This document shows positions 8,460 to 16,469 of a DNA stretch of 64,000 nt, in pieces. How positions within the stretch are numbered: position 1 is the stretch's first letter; every line of letters starts with the position of its first letter. The position numbers were made by a program, and so were the translations under genes. This DNA comes from Elusimicrobiota bacterium (GTDB lineage Bacteria; Elusimicrobiota; Elusimicrobia; UBA1565; UBA9628), in contig JACRDQ010000046.1 of the NCBI GenBank assembly GCA_016218545.1, positions 117,330-181,329 of the forward strand, in the 5' to 3' direction. The notes under the pieces were generated by a model, which was not told where the DNA came from, ran no database searches, and saw nothing but the letters and a program-made list of their open reading frames with translations.

Positions 8460-10496
8460 ATGGACCCCCTGCTCCGCCGCGGCTGGCTCGTGTTCCTGCT
8501 GGTCGCGCTGTGGATCTGCCTCGAGAGCGTGATCCTGGGCCCCTTCTCCTACGTCCCGGTCGGCGAGTTCGGCGAGCAGATCCTCCCCTTGAGCATGCTG
8601 GTCTCCTCCGACGCCTTCGGCCCGGGCGTCCACTACTGGCTGCCGTCGCTCGCCTGCGGGGTGGACCGCCTCGCCAACACCATCACGCACCCGCACCCCC
8701 TGACCCTGCTGACCCGCGCCCTGCCCGGGTGGGCCGCCTTCCAGGCCTACATGATGCTGTTCTACTTCGTGGCCGGGTACTTCACCTACAGGATCTGCGT
8801 CGACTTCCTCAAGCTCTCCCGGCGTCCCGCCGTCTTCGCCGGCACGGCCATGGCCTGCTACTCGGGCCTGACCGGAGGCCTCGGGAACGTGACCCTGCCC
8901 CTGCTCCTCTGGTGCTTCGAGAAGCTCCTCGACGCCGGCTGGACGCGGGGACTGCTGGGGGCCGCCCTGCTGGGATTCCTGTACTCCCTGGGAGCCTCCG
9001 CGGTCGTTTCCATGCCGTTCACCTTCACCTGGGGCTTCGTCTGGTTCGCCCTGGTCCGGGGACGCATGTCCGGCCGCCTCCTGGCGCTCTACGCGGTGCT
9101 GATGGCCTTCTCCGTGCCGGTGCACCTGCAGGAGCTGTGGGCCATGCTGCTCCAGGCGCCGCTCACCCAGCGCAGCCAATGGGTCCCGGAGCTGGCCTGC
9201 AGCGCCGGCGGCCTGCTCAAGGCGCTCTACCAGGGGCTCCGCTTGCTGGCGGAGTTCGCCACCCCGGTCACGGCCGTCGGTCTGGTCGGCCTGGCCGCGG
9301 CGCGGTTCAAGCCGGGCCGCTTCGGAGGCGTCTGGGCCATCTTCCTCTTCACCGTGCTGGCCACGGGCCTGGGGCCGTGGTTCAAGAGCTGCCTGGGAGA
9401 GAGCGCGGGCGTGCTCAAGGGGGTGCACTTCCACCGCTTCTTCCTCATCTTCCCCCTGGCCGCGGCGCTGATCGGCGGGGTCGGCATGGAGCTCCTGGGC
9501 CCCAGGAAGCGCGTCTTCCCGCTGGCCATGGCGGTGCTGCTCCTCCCCTTGCTCTACTCGAAGGCCAAGACCGTGCCGGACTACTTCAAGTACGGGGGCT
9601 ACACCGCGCTCTTCAAGAGCCCGGTGATCGAGGACATCGCCCGCCGCAAGGACGCCGCGGCCCCCTTCCGCGTGGCCACGTTCACCCACCGGCTCCTTCC
9701 GGGCTTCGCGCACGCCTACGGCCTGGAGACCGTGGACGGCTACGTCAACCTCTACTCCAGGCGCTACTTCACGTATTGGTCGAAGGTGATCGAGCCGGTG
9801 ATCGAGCGCGAGCCCTACCTCAAGGAATACTTCGGGAAATGGGGCAGCCAGGTCTACCTCTACCTTCATTCCGTCTACGACTGGCCGGACGGGGTGCGGT
9901 TCGCGGACCACTACCGCCTCCCGCTGCTGTCTTTGGCGAACGCGAGGTTCATCATCTCCAGGCACCCCTTGGAGGACCCGGCCTTCAAGCTCCTGACGCC
10001 CCAGGAACCCTGGTACAAGATGCACCCGAAGAAGCTCATCAAGATGCGCGTCAAGGAGGAGCTCTCCGGCAAGTCCTACCTCTTCGTCTACGAGAACACC
10101 TCCGTCCTGCCCCGCGCCTTCCTCGTCCCCGGCGTGCGCTCGTACCCCGACTCGGCCGGGCTGTGGTCGGCCATGGCCAAGGCCTCGGTGAAGGACTTCG
10201 AACGCGAGGTCCTGGTCGAGGCTTCGGAGTGGCCGGCGGGACCCTGGACCAAGTCCTATGCCAAGGGGCGGATCGTGCGGGGTCTCCACGGCGCGGACCG
10301 CGTCGCCGTCAGCGTCGAGCTCGACGGCCCCGGCGTGCTGGTCGTCTCCAACAACTTCAACCCGTACTGGAGATGCCGCGTGGACGGCAAGGAGCGCCCG
10401 GTCTTCCCGGCCTACGGGACCTTCTGGGGCTTGGTCGTGGGCAAAGGCGACCGGGAGGTCGTGTTCTCCTACGAGCCGCCCTACCGCCTGTTCTGA
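8460..10496 (+). CDS. YfhO-like polytopic membrane protein (paralogue of the gene at 2926)
   Basis: A 678-residue paralogue of the protein at 2926-5016. Shared features include the LGPFSY segment near the N-terminus, the GGYTALFKSPVIEDIARRK segment, the KVIEPVIEREPYLKEYFGKW segment and the C-terminal VDGKERPVFPAYG end. About a dozen membrane helices occupy the first 400 residues; the rest should be periplasmic. The role is probably glycosyl transfer from a lipid carrier, inferred from YfhO/GT-C relatives. The start at 8460 gives an N-terminus co-linear with the paralogue and fits the promoter. The two copies lie in opposite orientation about 3.4 kb apart. Confidence 0.75.
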   Translation: MDPLLRRGWLVFLLVALWICLESVILGPFSYVPVGEFGEQILPLSMLVSSDAFGPGVHYWLPSLACGVDRLANTITHPHPLTLLTRALPGWAAFQAYMMLFYFVAGYFTYRICVDFLKLSRRPAVFAGTAMACYSGLTGGLGNVTLPLLLWCFEKLLDAGWTRGLLGAALLGFLYSLGASAVVSMPFTFTWGFVWFALVRGRMSGRLLALYAVLMAFSVPVHLQELWAMLLQAPLTQRSQWVPELACSAGGLLKALYQGLRLLAEFATPVTAVGLVGLAAARFKPGRFGGVWAIFLFTVLATGLGPWFKSCLGESAGVLKGVHFHRFFLIFPLAAALIGGVGMELLGPRKRVFPLAMAVLLLPLLYSKAKTVPDYFKYGGYTALFKSPVIEDIARRKDAAAPFRVATFTHRLLPGFAHAYGLETVDGYVNLYSRRYFTYWSKVIEPVIEREPYLKEYFGKWGSQVYLYLHSVYDWPDGVRFADHYRLPLLSLANARFIISRHPLEDPAFKLLTPQEPWYKMHPKKLIKMRVKEELSGKSYLFVYENTSVLPRAFLVPGVRSYPDSAGLWSAMAKASVKDFEREVLVEASEWPAGPWTKSYAKGRIVRGLHGADRVAVSVELDGPGVLVVSNNFNPYWRCRVDGKERPVFPAYGTFWGLVVGKGDREVVFSYEPPYRLF

Positions 10497-10505
10497 GCGG
10501 CCCGA

Positions 10506-10522
10506 GGCGCCTCCGGGGCGCC
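10506..10522. terminator. GC hairpin between convergent genes
   Basis: GGCGCC-TCCGG-GGCGCC forms a perfect 6-bp stem with a 5-nt loop in the 27-bp gap between the convergent YfhO-like gene and neuC. It lacks a T-run, so it is only a possible bidirectional terminator. Confidence 0.3.
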
Positions 10523-10523
10523 C

Positions 10524-11681
10524 TCAGTACATGATCCGCTTCTGGATGCCGACGTCCGTCGTGGCCAGGATGCGGGCGATGCGCTCTCCCGCGCGGCCGT
10601 CGCCGTAGATGGGGTTCATCCTGCGCTTCCCCGCCGCGAGCTGGCGGCGGATGGCCTTGACGATGGCCCCCTGGTCGCAGTCGGCGTGGATGATGTTCAC
10701 ACCCGTGGGGCGGCTCGTCTGGCGGGTCCCGATGTTCACGGCCGGGGTCCCGATGTAGGCCCCTTCCCGGATGGCGGAGCTGGAGTTGCCCACCATGCAG
10801 GCCGTCGTGTTCATCAGATGGAAGTAGTCCGACAGGGGCAGGTTCCGGAACAGGTGCAGCCACTTGGGCCGGTGCTTCTCGCGGAAGGACCGGATGCCGG
10901 CGGAGATGTCGTCGGAGCCCGCGTCCGGATTGGGCCAGAGCATGATCGCGTTCATCCCGATCTTCTGCAGGGCGTGCAGGGTGGACTCGATCTGCTTGCG
11001 GCTGCTCTCGAACTCGGTGGTGACCGGGTGCTGTGAGACCAGCAGGAAGGGCTTCGAAAGGTCGAACGTCGGGCCCACCCCCCCGCCCCTCTCGAAGAGC
11101 CCCTGGAGGGCCGTCCGGGAGTCCTTCTTCAACTCCTCGGCCACGAGGTCGATCCGCGGGCACCCCACGGCATGGACATGCGCGGGATCCTCGCCCATCC
11201 TGATGATCCGCTTCCGGGCGTCCTTCGTCGCCACCAGATGGATGTGCGCCAGCTTGGTGATGGCGTGCCGGATGGACTCGTCGATGGTGCCGCTGACCTC
11301 GCCGCCCATCGTATGGGCCAGGACGATGTTCATGTAGGCGGCAGCGACCGCGATGGCCATGACCTCGTAGCGGTCGCCCACGGCCACCACGATGTTCGGT
11401 TTGAGGTTGCTGAAGATCATGGCCGTGTCGATGAGGCTCAGGCCCGTGGTCTTGGCCATGGTCACCGGCGTGCCGCCCTCGATGTGGCTGTGGAACGTCA
11501 TGTCGACCTGGAACCCGTCGGCCTCGATGACGCTGGCGATGGAGCCGAACCGGTCGAGCAGGGCGGAGGCCCCCACGATGGTCTGGAGCTTCACGTCGTC
11601 GCGCTCCTTGAGGGCGCGCATGACGCTCTTGATGCTGCCGTAGTTGGCACGGTTGCCGATGAAGACCGCTATCTTGCGCAT
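10524..11681 (-). CDS. neuC: UDP-N-acetylglucosamine 2-epimerase (hydrolysing), NeuC type
   Basis: A 385-residue enzyme expected to turn UDP-GlcNAc into ManNAc and UDP in the first step of sialic acid synthesis. GDRYEVMAIAVAAA, the HTMGGEVSGTIDESIRHAITK stretch and VGCPRIDL are the family's signature blocks; the central one contains the conserved GGE and RHAITK. The C-terminal VGNSSSAIREG binds the nucleotide. The start at 11681 follows AGGAGAAGG; an in-frame extension upstream lies over neuB and is a shadow. It overlaps neuB by 13 bp and is last in a four-gene operon. Relatives act on other UDP-HexNAc sugars, so the exact substrate is inferred. Confidence 0.92.
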   Translation of the reverse strand: MRKIAVFIGNRANYGSIKSVMRALKERDDVKLQTIVGASALLDRFGSIASVIEADGFQVDMTFHSHIEGGTPVTMAKTTGLSLIDTAMIFSNLKPNIVVAVGDRYEVMAIAVAAAYMNIVLAHTMGGEVSGTIDESIRHAITKLAHIHLVATKDARKRIIRMGEDPAHVHAVGCPRIDLVAEELKKDSRTALQGLFERGGGVGPTFDLSKPFLLVSQHPVTTEFESSRKQIESTLHALQKIGMNAIMLWPNPDAGSDDISAGIRSFREKHRPKWLHLFRNLPLSDYFHLMNTTACMVGNSSSAIREGAYIGTPAVNIGTRQTSRPTGVNIIHADCDQGAIVKAIRRQLAAGKRRMNPIYGDGRAGERIARILATTDVGIQKRIMY

Positions 11682-12706
11682 GTCCTTCTCCTGAGCATCG
11701 AAGGAGCGATCTGCCGGTCCTTCGGGATCTCCACCCTGGCCGCGGACCCGACGACGTCCCCGAGCCGGTCCGGCGGGATGCCGCCGCCCGGCTTCTTGAC
11801 GGCGACGTCGGCGGCCCGGATGACCTCGCCCCGTCCGATGTCCCGGCGCGAGACCACGGACTTCTCGAACACGGACTTCATCCCCTTGAGGCTCCCGCAG
11901 AGGCGGTCCTTGTCCACGGGGTGGAGGAGCATCGCCTCGACGGCGCGGACCCCTTCCACCAGGCCCTGCATCTCGGCGGGCTCGAGGGAGAACCGGGCGT
12001 CGGGCCCATAGAGCTTCTTGGAGACGGTGAAATGCCTCTCCAGTATCCTCGCGCCAAGGGTCACGGCGGCCAGCGAGGCGTGCGTCGTCAACGTGTGGTC
12101 CGAGAGGCCCACCGGACAGAGATAGCGGCGCCCCAGCTCCGCCAGGAGGTTGAGCCCCACCTTCTCGTAGGGGCACGGATAGAGGGAGGTGCACTGCAGC
12201 ACCGCCCAAGGCGAGCGTCCCCGCCGCAGGACCGCCGCCGCGCGGTCGAGCTCCCGCACGCTGCTCATGCCGGACGAGAGCAGGACCGGCAGCCCCGTCG
12301 CCGCCATCAGGCGCAGGAGCGGCGTGTTGGTGACCTCCCCGGAGGGGACCTTGAGCACCTCCACCCCGGCCCGGAGGAGCAGCTCGAGCGCCGCCTCCGA
12401 GAACGGGGACGCGACGAAGGCCACCCCGCAGGAGCGGGCCAGCGCCCCGAGTTCCCGGTACTGCTCCTGAGAGAACGCCGTCCGCTTGAAATAGGAGATG
12501 CGGGTCTCGCCGCTGAAATACGGCGGCGGAGGGGCCGACGGCAGGGTCTCCTCCTCCGCGATGTGGGCCTGGAGCTTGACGGCGTCGACTCCGCACTCGG
12601 CCGCCGCTCGGACCATGCTCTTGGCGAGGTTGAAGGAGCCGTCGTGCGTCATGCCCAGCTCGGCGATGACGAAGGTCCGGCTTCCGTCCCAGGGAGCCTT
12701 CTTCAC
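11669..12706 (-). CDS. neuB: N-acetylneuraminate synthase family protein
   Basis: A 345-residue enzyme that condenses ManNAc (or a related hexose) with phosphoenolpyruvate to form a nine-carbon 2-keto acid. It has the N-terminal TIM barrel (AELGMTHDGS near residue 15, VDAVKLQAHIAEEET, LERHFTVSKK, and GPDARFSLEP) and a C-terminal SAF/antifreeze-like domain from about residue 285. That domain is needed in trans in the dimer. The barrel motif usually reads EKHF; here it is ERHF. The GTG start is preceded by GAGGAGG. It sits between the hydroxyacid dehydrogenase and neuC genes, overlapping both. Confidence 0.92.
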   Translation of the reverse strand: MKKAPWDGSRTFVIAELGMTHDGSFNLAKSMVRAAAECGVDAVKLQAHIAEEETLPSAPPPPYFSGETRISYFKRTAFSQEQYRELGALARSCGVAFVASPFSEAALELLLRAGVEVLKVPSGEVTNTPLLRLMAATGLPVLLSSGMSSVRELDRAAAVLRRGRSPWAVLQCTSLYPCPYEKVGLNLLAELGRRYLCPVGLSDHTLTTHASLAAVTLGARILERHFTVSKKLYGPDARFSLEPAEMQGLVEGVRAVEAMLLHPVDKDRLCGSLKGMKSVFEKSVVSRRDIGRGEVIRAADVAVKKPGGGIPPDRLGDVVGSAARVEIPKDRQIAPSMLRRRTCAR

Positions 12707-13650
12707 GGAGACCTCCTCTTGAGCCTGGCCGCGACCAGGGAGCTCAGCTTGGCGAAGACGCGGTCGTGGGCGTCCAGGGTGGCCCCGCCCACGTGCGGGG
12801 TGACGATGATGTCGGGACACCGCGGGAAGGCCCGGACCAACGGATCGGCCGGAAGGCTCCCCTCCCGGTACTCCTCCTGGGCCACGTCCAGCGCAGCGGC
12901 GGAGAGCCTTCCCCGGCGGAGCGCCGAGAGCACCGCCGCGCTGTCCACGAGCCCTCCGCGCGCGGTGTTGACGAGCACGGCGCCCCGCTTCATGCGCCGG
13001 AGCGCCGCCGAGCCGATGACGGGGGGCTCCCCCCTGCGCCACTTGGCGTGGAGGGTGACGATGTCCGACTCCCGGAGGAGCCGGGGCAGGGGGACGGCGG
13101 TCCCGTGGCGCGGGCGGACCGCGGCCACGTCGTGGACGAGGACGCGCATCCCGAAGGCGTGGGCGTAGCCCTCCACCATGCGGCCCAGGCGGCCGTAGCC
13201 GATGACGCCCAGGGTCAGGCCGCGAAGCTGGCGGCCCCGGAGGTCGACGTTGCGCCAGACGCCGCCTTCCCCGACCCGCTCGAGAGCGCGCCGGAACTTG
13301 CGCGCGCATGCCATGATGAGCAGCCACGCGTGCTCGGCCGTCGAGCTGATCTCCTCGAGGAACGCGGGGTCGTCTCCCAGGGAGACGACGGCGATGCCGC
13401 GCCGGCGCGCCGCTTCGCCGTCGAAATGATCCTGTCCCGTGGACGGCGTCGCCAGGACCTTCAGCCGCGGCGCCGAGGCCAGGAGGTCGTCCCCCACGAA
13501 GGTCTCGAGATGCGTGACGAGGACGTCGTAGAGCCCCAAGCGGGAGCGCAGGAAGGAGGCGTCGTACCTCCGGAACGTGCAGGAACCGATCTTCCGGAAA
13601 GAACCCGCCCCGGGATAGAGCTTCGGATCCCACCCGACCAGGACCCTCAT
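12703..13650 (-). CDS. D-2-hydroxyacid dehydrogenase (SerA-like) in the neu operon
   Basis: A 315-residue NAD-dependent oxidoreductase. It has the nucleotide-binding GYGRLG loop (around residue 150), the catalytic arginine in NTARGG, a glutamate in DVAQEE, and the catalytic histidine in TPHVGG, so it looks active. The substrate-side TPSTGQDHFD segment is typical of the family. It lies between neuA and neuB with 4-bp overlaps on both sides. A 2-keto/2-hydroxy acid reaction on the nonulosonate or a precursor is inferred. A similar enzyme sits in the same relative place in the operon at 23263, which argues against housekeeping serine synthesis. Confidence 0.85.
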   Translation of the reverse strand: MRVLVGWDPKLYPGAGSFRKIGSCTFRRYDASFLRSRLGLYDVLVTHLETFVGDDLLASAPRLKVLATPSTGQDHFDGEAARRRGIAVVSLGDDPAFLEEISSTAEHAWLLIMACARKFRRALERVGEGGVWRNVDLRGRQLRGLTLGVIGYGRLGRMVEGYAHAFGMRVLVHDVAAVRPRHGTAVPLPRLLRESDIVTLHAKWRRGEPPVIGSAALRRMKRGAVLVNTARGGLVDSAAVLSALRRGRLSAAALDVAQEEYREGSLPADPLVRAFPRCPDIIVTPHVGGATLDAHDRVFAKLSSLVAARLKRRSP

Positions 13651-14414
13651 GCGGGCCTCGCCGCGCGGCCGCGGTCGGCGAGGAACTCCCTGAAGAAGGC
13701 CAGGTCGCCGCGGAAGCGCTCGCAGGCCAGGGCCGCCTCCGCGACGAGGAAATCCAGCTCCACGTCGACGTTGATGGAATTGGCCTCGGGCATCTCCATC
13801 CCGATCACCCTGGTCCCCAGGATCGAGCCCAGGCCGAGCAGGGTGCTGACGCGCGTGAGGTAGATGGTCCCGTTGCGGATGTAGGCCGGCGGGGCCAGGT
13901 CCTGGCGCCGCGAGCCGTCGGGCTCCGGGACGCAGAAATCCTCGAGCCACAGGCCGTCCCGGAGCTTCTTGATGCGCGCCGGGTGGTGGTCCTCCAGCCG
14001 GCAGATCCCCACCACGCAGGTCGCCTCGGGGCGCTCCTCCAGCAGGCGCACCGCGGCGCGCAGCTGCGCCGGCGTCCGGAAAGGAGCCGTCGGCTGGAGG
14101 ATCATCACGGCGTCGAACGCCGCAGCGCCCCTGGAGGCGAACCAGTCGAGGGCGTGGAGGACCGCGGGCCTCGTCGGACTGTCTCCCCGGGCCAGGTCGG
14201 CCGGGCGCACGTAGTCCGCCCCGACCCCGAAGGGTGCGAGGACCTCCAGATACCGGGGGGAATCGGTCGAGAGCAGGACCTCGTCGCAGAGGCCGCACGC
14301 GCGGGCGGCTTCCACGGCATAGGCCGCCAGCGGCACGCCCGCGAGCGGGCGGATGTTCTTGTCCGGGACCGAGACCGACCCGGAACGCGCCGGGATGAAC
14401 GCGAGTATCCTCAT
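13647..14414 (-). CDS. neuA: CMP-N-acylneuraminate cytidylyltransferase
   Basis: A 255-residue enzyme that activates a nonulosonic acid with CTP. The P-loop-like start IPARSGSVSVPDKN keeps the conserved R, K and N residues. QPTAPFRT and YIRNGTIYL are family blocks. In the metal-binding C-terminal motif, SINVDVELDF, the first of the two usual aspartates is Asn. An in-frame extension reaches 14621, but the ATG at 14414 follows a TACAAT box and gives the normal N-terminus. It is first in the neuA-dehydrogenase-neuB-neuC operon, which supports sialic acid-type chemistry. Confidence 0.9.
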   Translation of the reverse strand: MRILAFIPARSGSVSVPDKNIRPLAGVPLAAYAVEAARACGLCDEVLLSTDSPRYLEVLAPFGVGADYVRPADLARGDSPTRPAVLHALDWFASRGAAAFDAVMILQPTAPFRTPAQLRAAVRLLEERPEATCVVGICRLEDHHPARIKKLRDGLWLEDFCVPEPDGSRRQDLAPPAYIRNGTIYLTRVSTLLGLGSILGTRVIGMEMPEANSINVDVELDFLVAEAALACERFRGDLAFFREFLADRGRAARPA

Positions 14415-14427
14415 GAGGACGTGCGGT

Positions 14428-14433
14428 ATTGTA
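14428..14433 (-). promoter_or_regulatory. -10 box TACAAT for the neu operon
   Basis: TACAAT on the minus strand, 14 bp from the neuA ATG, predicting a leader of about 7 nt. The box sits in the divergent gap shared with the promoter at 14506. Confidence 0.5.
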
Positions 14434-14505
14434 CTTAAAATGGCGCCGGGGGGCGACCGGGCGGGCCGCGGCTCCGTCGGGATGCCGCCGTCGCCCCGTA
14501 AATTG

Positions 14506-14511
14506 TAGAAT
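14506..14511 (+). promoter_or_regulatory. -10 box TAGAAT, short leader
   Basis: TAGAAT ends 12 bp before the ATG at 14524, so the predicted leader is about 6 nt and has no ribosome site. The box is divergent from the neu operon promoter. Confidence 0.45.
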
Positions 14512-14523
14512 GGCGCCGCTGTC

Positions 14524-16422
14524 ATGCCAGACCGAGCGATCGTCGCGCTTCTACGCCGCCAAGTTCCGGGCTGCGTCGCCCTCTTCCCGTCCGAGGCCGT
14601 CGAAGGGATCGCTCTCCCCATCTCGGAGCTGACCGCCCAAGCGAGGGCCTTCCCGGCCCTCTACACGGCGATCCTGGACGCGGTGTCCCCGGTCATGGCG
14701 GACCGCCTAGGGATCCCCCTGGAGGCGGCCTCCGTGTTCTCCAGGAAGGCGGTCGTGCCGCTGGCGAACTTCGTCCTGGACCGCGCCATCCGGCTCGACC
14801 GTCTCCTGAAGAAACGCCGGGACGCGGACCTCTTCGTCGCCCAAGGACCGTCCCCGCGCCCGCCGGACACCATCACGGAATTCATGACCCTGGCCGGGTC
14901 GTCGGCCTCCTTCAACCAGTCCCTGCTCTGCCTGCTGGCCCCTGCCTGGGGGCTCGAGTGCAGGCCGTTCCCGCACGATGAGGCGCCGTTCGCCCCGCCC
15001 CGGAGCGATGCGCGCTTCCAGAACTTCAATCTCACCGGGTCCAGCGCCCTCGACAAGGTCCAGAAGAGGCTCCAACGCCTCGCCGGCGGGGCCCTGGCCG
15101 GCCTCAGGGCGGCGTGGCGCGGCCGCATCCCCGCGTTCGCGATGGAGTACCACTCGGACGCCCTGGAGGCTGCTGGGCTCTTCGGCCGCAACGGACTCGT
15201 CCGGCTGGACCTCTCCGGCCTCCCCGGACCCGTCGCGGCGCCGGACGCGTCCCTGAGGCGGCGCGTCTTCGAGGAGACCCTTCCCTCCTATTCGGCCTCG
15301 GTGAAGGGATTCCTGAAGGACGCCGGCGTGGACGACCGCCCCGCGGCCGCGGTCCCCGCCATGCTCGCCGGCTTCCTGGCCTTCATGGCCCCCGCAAGGC
15401 TCCTGGAGACGGTCCCGGAGGGGCTGCGGCGCGCCCAGGTCCTGCTGCGGCCGTACGCGGACCGCCCGCTCGTCCTGTCCCAATTCGACGAACGGCGCGG
15501 CATCTTCGCCGTCGCGGCGGCCCGAGGGATGGGGATGGACGTGATCGGCTGCCAGCACGGGGGAGGATACGGACAGTTCGACTTGGACCAGATGTGCAGC
15601 AGGAGCATCGAGTTCCCCGCCTTCGACCGCTTCATCACCTGGGGTTGGAACCGGTTCCCCGAAGGCATCGCCGAGCGCGGGATCGAGGCGGTGCCCCTCC
15701 CCGTCCCCTGGCTCAGCCACGGAGCGAGGGTCTGGCGGCGGGAGTTCCGCGGCTCCGGCGGCTACGGGACGGCCCGGGACTACGACGTCCTCTTCCTCTG
15801 CGACAGGGTCTCCCCCTGCGGCCAGCCCGCCATGGGGTTGGAAGTCATCCGGACCGACCTCCTCCGAGAGCACGCCTCCCTGCTCAAGGGACTGGTCGCG
15901 GAGGCGTCCCGCCGCGGCATCAGCATCCTGCACAAGCCCTACACCCAGGAGACCGTCACCCTGCTGGAAGGGACTTTCGAGGAGATGGAGCGCGTGGGGG
16001 GAAGCCACTACACCCGCCTCCGCCACCTGAACAAGGGGCTCGACCCGGACCTCATGCGGAAGTGCCGCATGCTCCTCCTGATGAGGCCTTCGACCAGCTT
16101 CCAGCAATGCCTGGCGGCCGAGGTCCCCGTCATGGTCCTCTGGCCGAGGCACATCATCGGCGAGTCCCCCTCCTCGCGCCGCGTCTTCTCCGAGCTCGAA
16201 TCCTGCGGGATCCTGCATCACGACCCGGCCGGCTTCTGCGAAGCCTACCTCCGGTTCCGCGCCGCGCCGGACGACTGGATGCGGGAACCGCGCCGCGTCA
16301 AGGCCGTCCGCCGGTTCCTGCGGCAATACGGCTGGACCAGGCCGGACTGGAAGGAGCATTGGGCGCGGTTCCTGGCGTCCCTTTCCAAGCCCGCTCCCTC
16401 GTCGCCTCCCCGTCGGGCCTGA
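14524..16422 (+). CDS. LIC12162-family putative glycan transferase
   Basis: A 632-residue soluble protein of the type named after Leptospira LIC12162, found in O-antigen and other surface-glycan loci. The hallmark CQHGGGYGQFD block is near residue 342, followed by FITWGWNRFPEG and a GT-B-like C-terminal half (HKPYTQET, MRPSTSFQQCLAAEVPVMVLW). It is a paralogue of the protein at 33547, and the two share organisation along their length. The family is a predicted transferase without a known reaction. It is divergent from the neu operon and may transfer the sialic acid-like product, an inference from position. Confidence 0.75.
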   Translation: MPDRAIVALLRRQVPGCVALFPSEAVEGIALPISELTAQARAFPALYTAILDAVSPVMADRLGIPLEAASVFSRKAVVPLANFVLDRAIRLDRLLKKRRDADLFVAQGPSPRPPDTITEFMTLAGSSASFNQSLLCLLAPAWGLECRPFPHDEAPFAPPRSDARFQNFNLTGSSALDKVQKRLQRLAGGALAGLRAAWRGRIPAFAMEYHSDALEAAGLFGRNGLVRLDLSGLPGPVAAPDASLRRRVFEETLPSYSASVKGFLKDAGVDDRPAAAVPAMLAGFLAFMAPARLLETVPEGLRRAQVLLRPYADRPLVLSQFDERRGIFAVAAARGMGMDVIGCQHGGGYGQFDLDQMCSRSIEFPAFDRFITWGWNRFPEGIAERGIEAVPLPVPWLSHGARVWRREFRGSGGYGTARDYDVLFLCDRVSPCGQPAMGLEVIRTDLLREHASLLKGLVAEASRRGISILHKPYTQETVTLLEGTFEEMERVGGSHYTRLRHLNKGLDPDLMRKCRMLLLMRPSTSFQQCLAAEVPVMVLWPRHIIGESPSSRRVFSELESCGILHHDPAGFCEAYLRFRAAPDDWMREPRRVKAVRRFLRQYGWTRPDWKEHWARFLASLSKPAPSSPPRRA

Positions 16423-16454
16423 GGGACCGCGGCCCTGCCCGTCTCGGGATTAGC

Positions 16455-16460
16455 TATAAT
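16455..16460 (+). promoter_or_regulatory. -10 box TATAAT, near-leaderless
   Basis: A perfect TATAAT ends 9 bp before the ATG at 16470, predicting a leader of about 3 nt. Confidence 0.5.
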
Positions 16461-16469
16461 TGATTCCCG

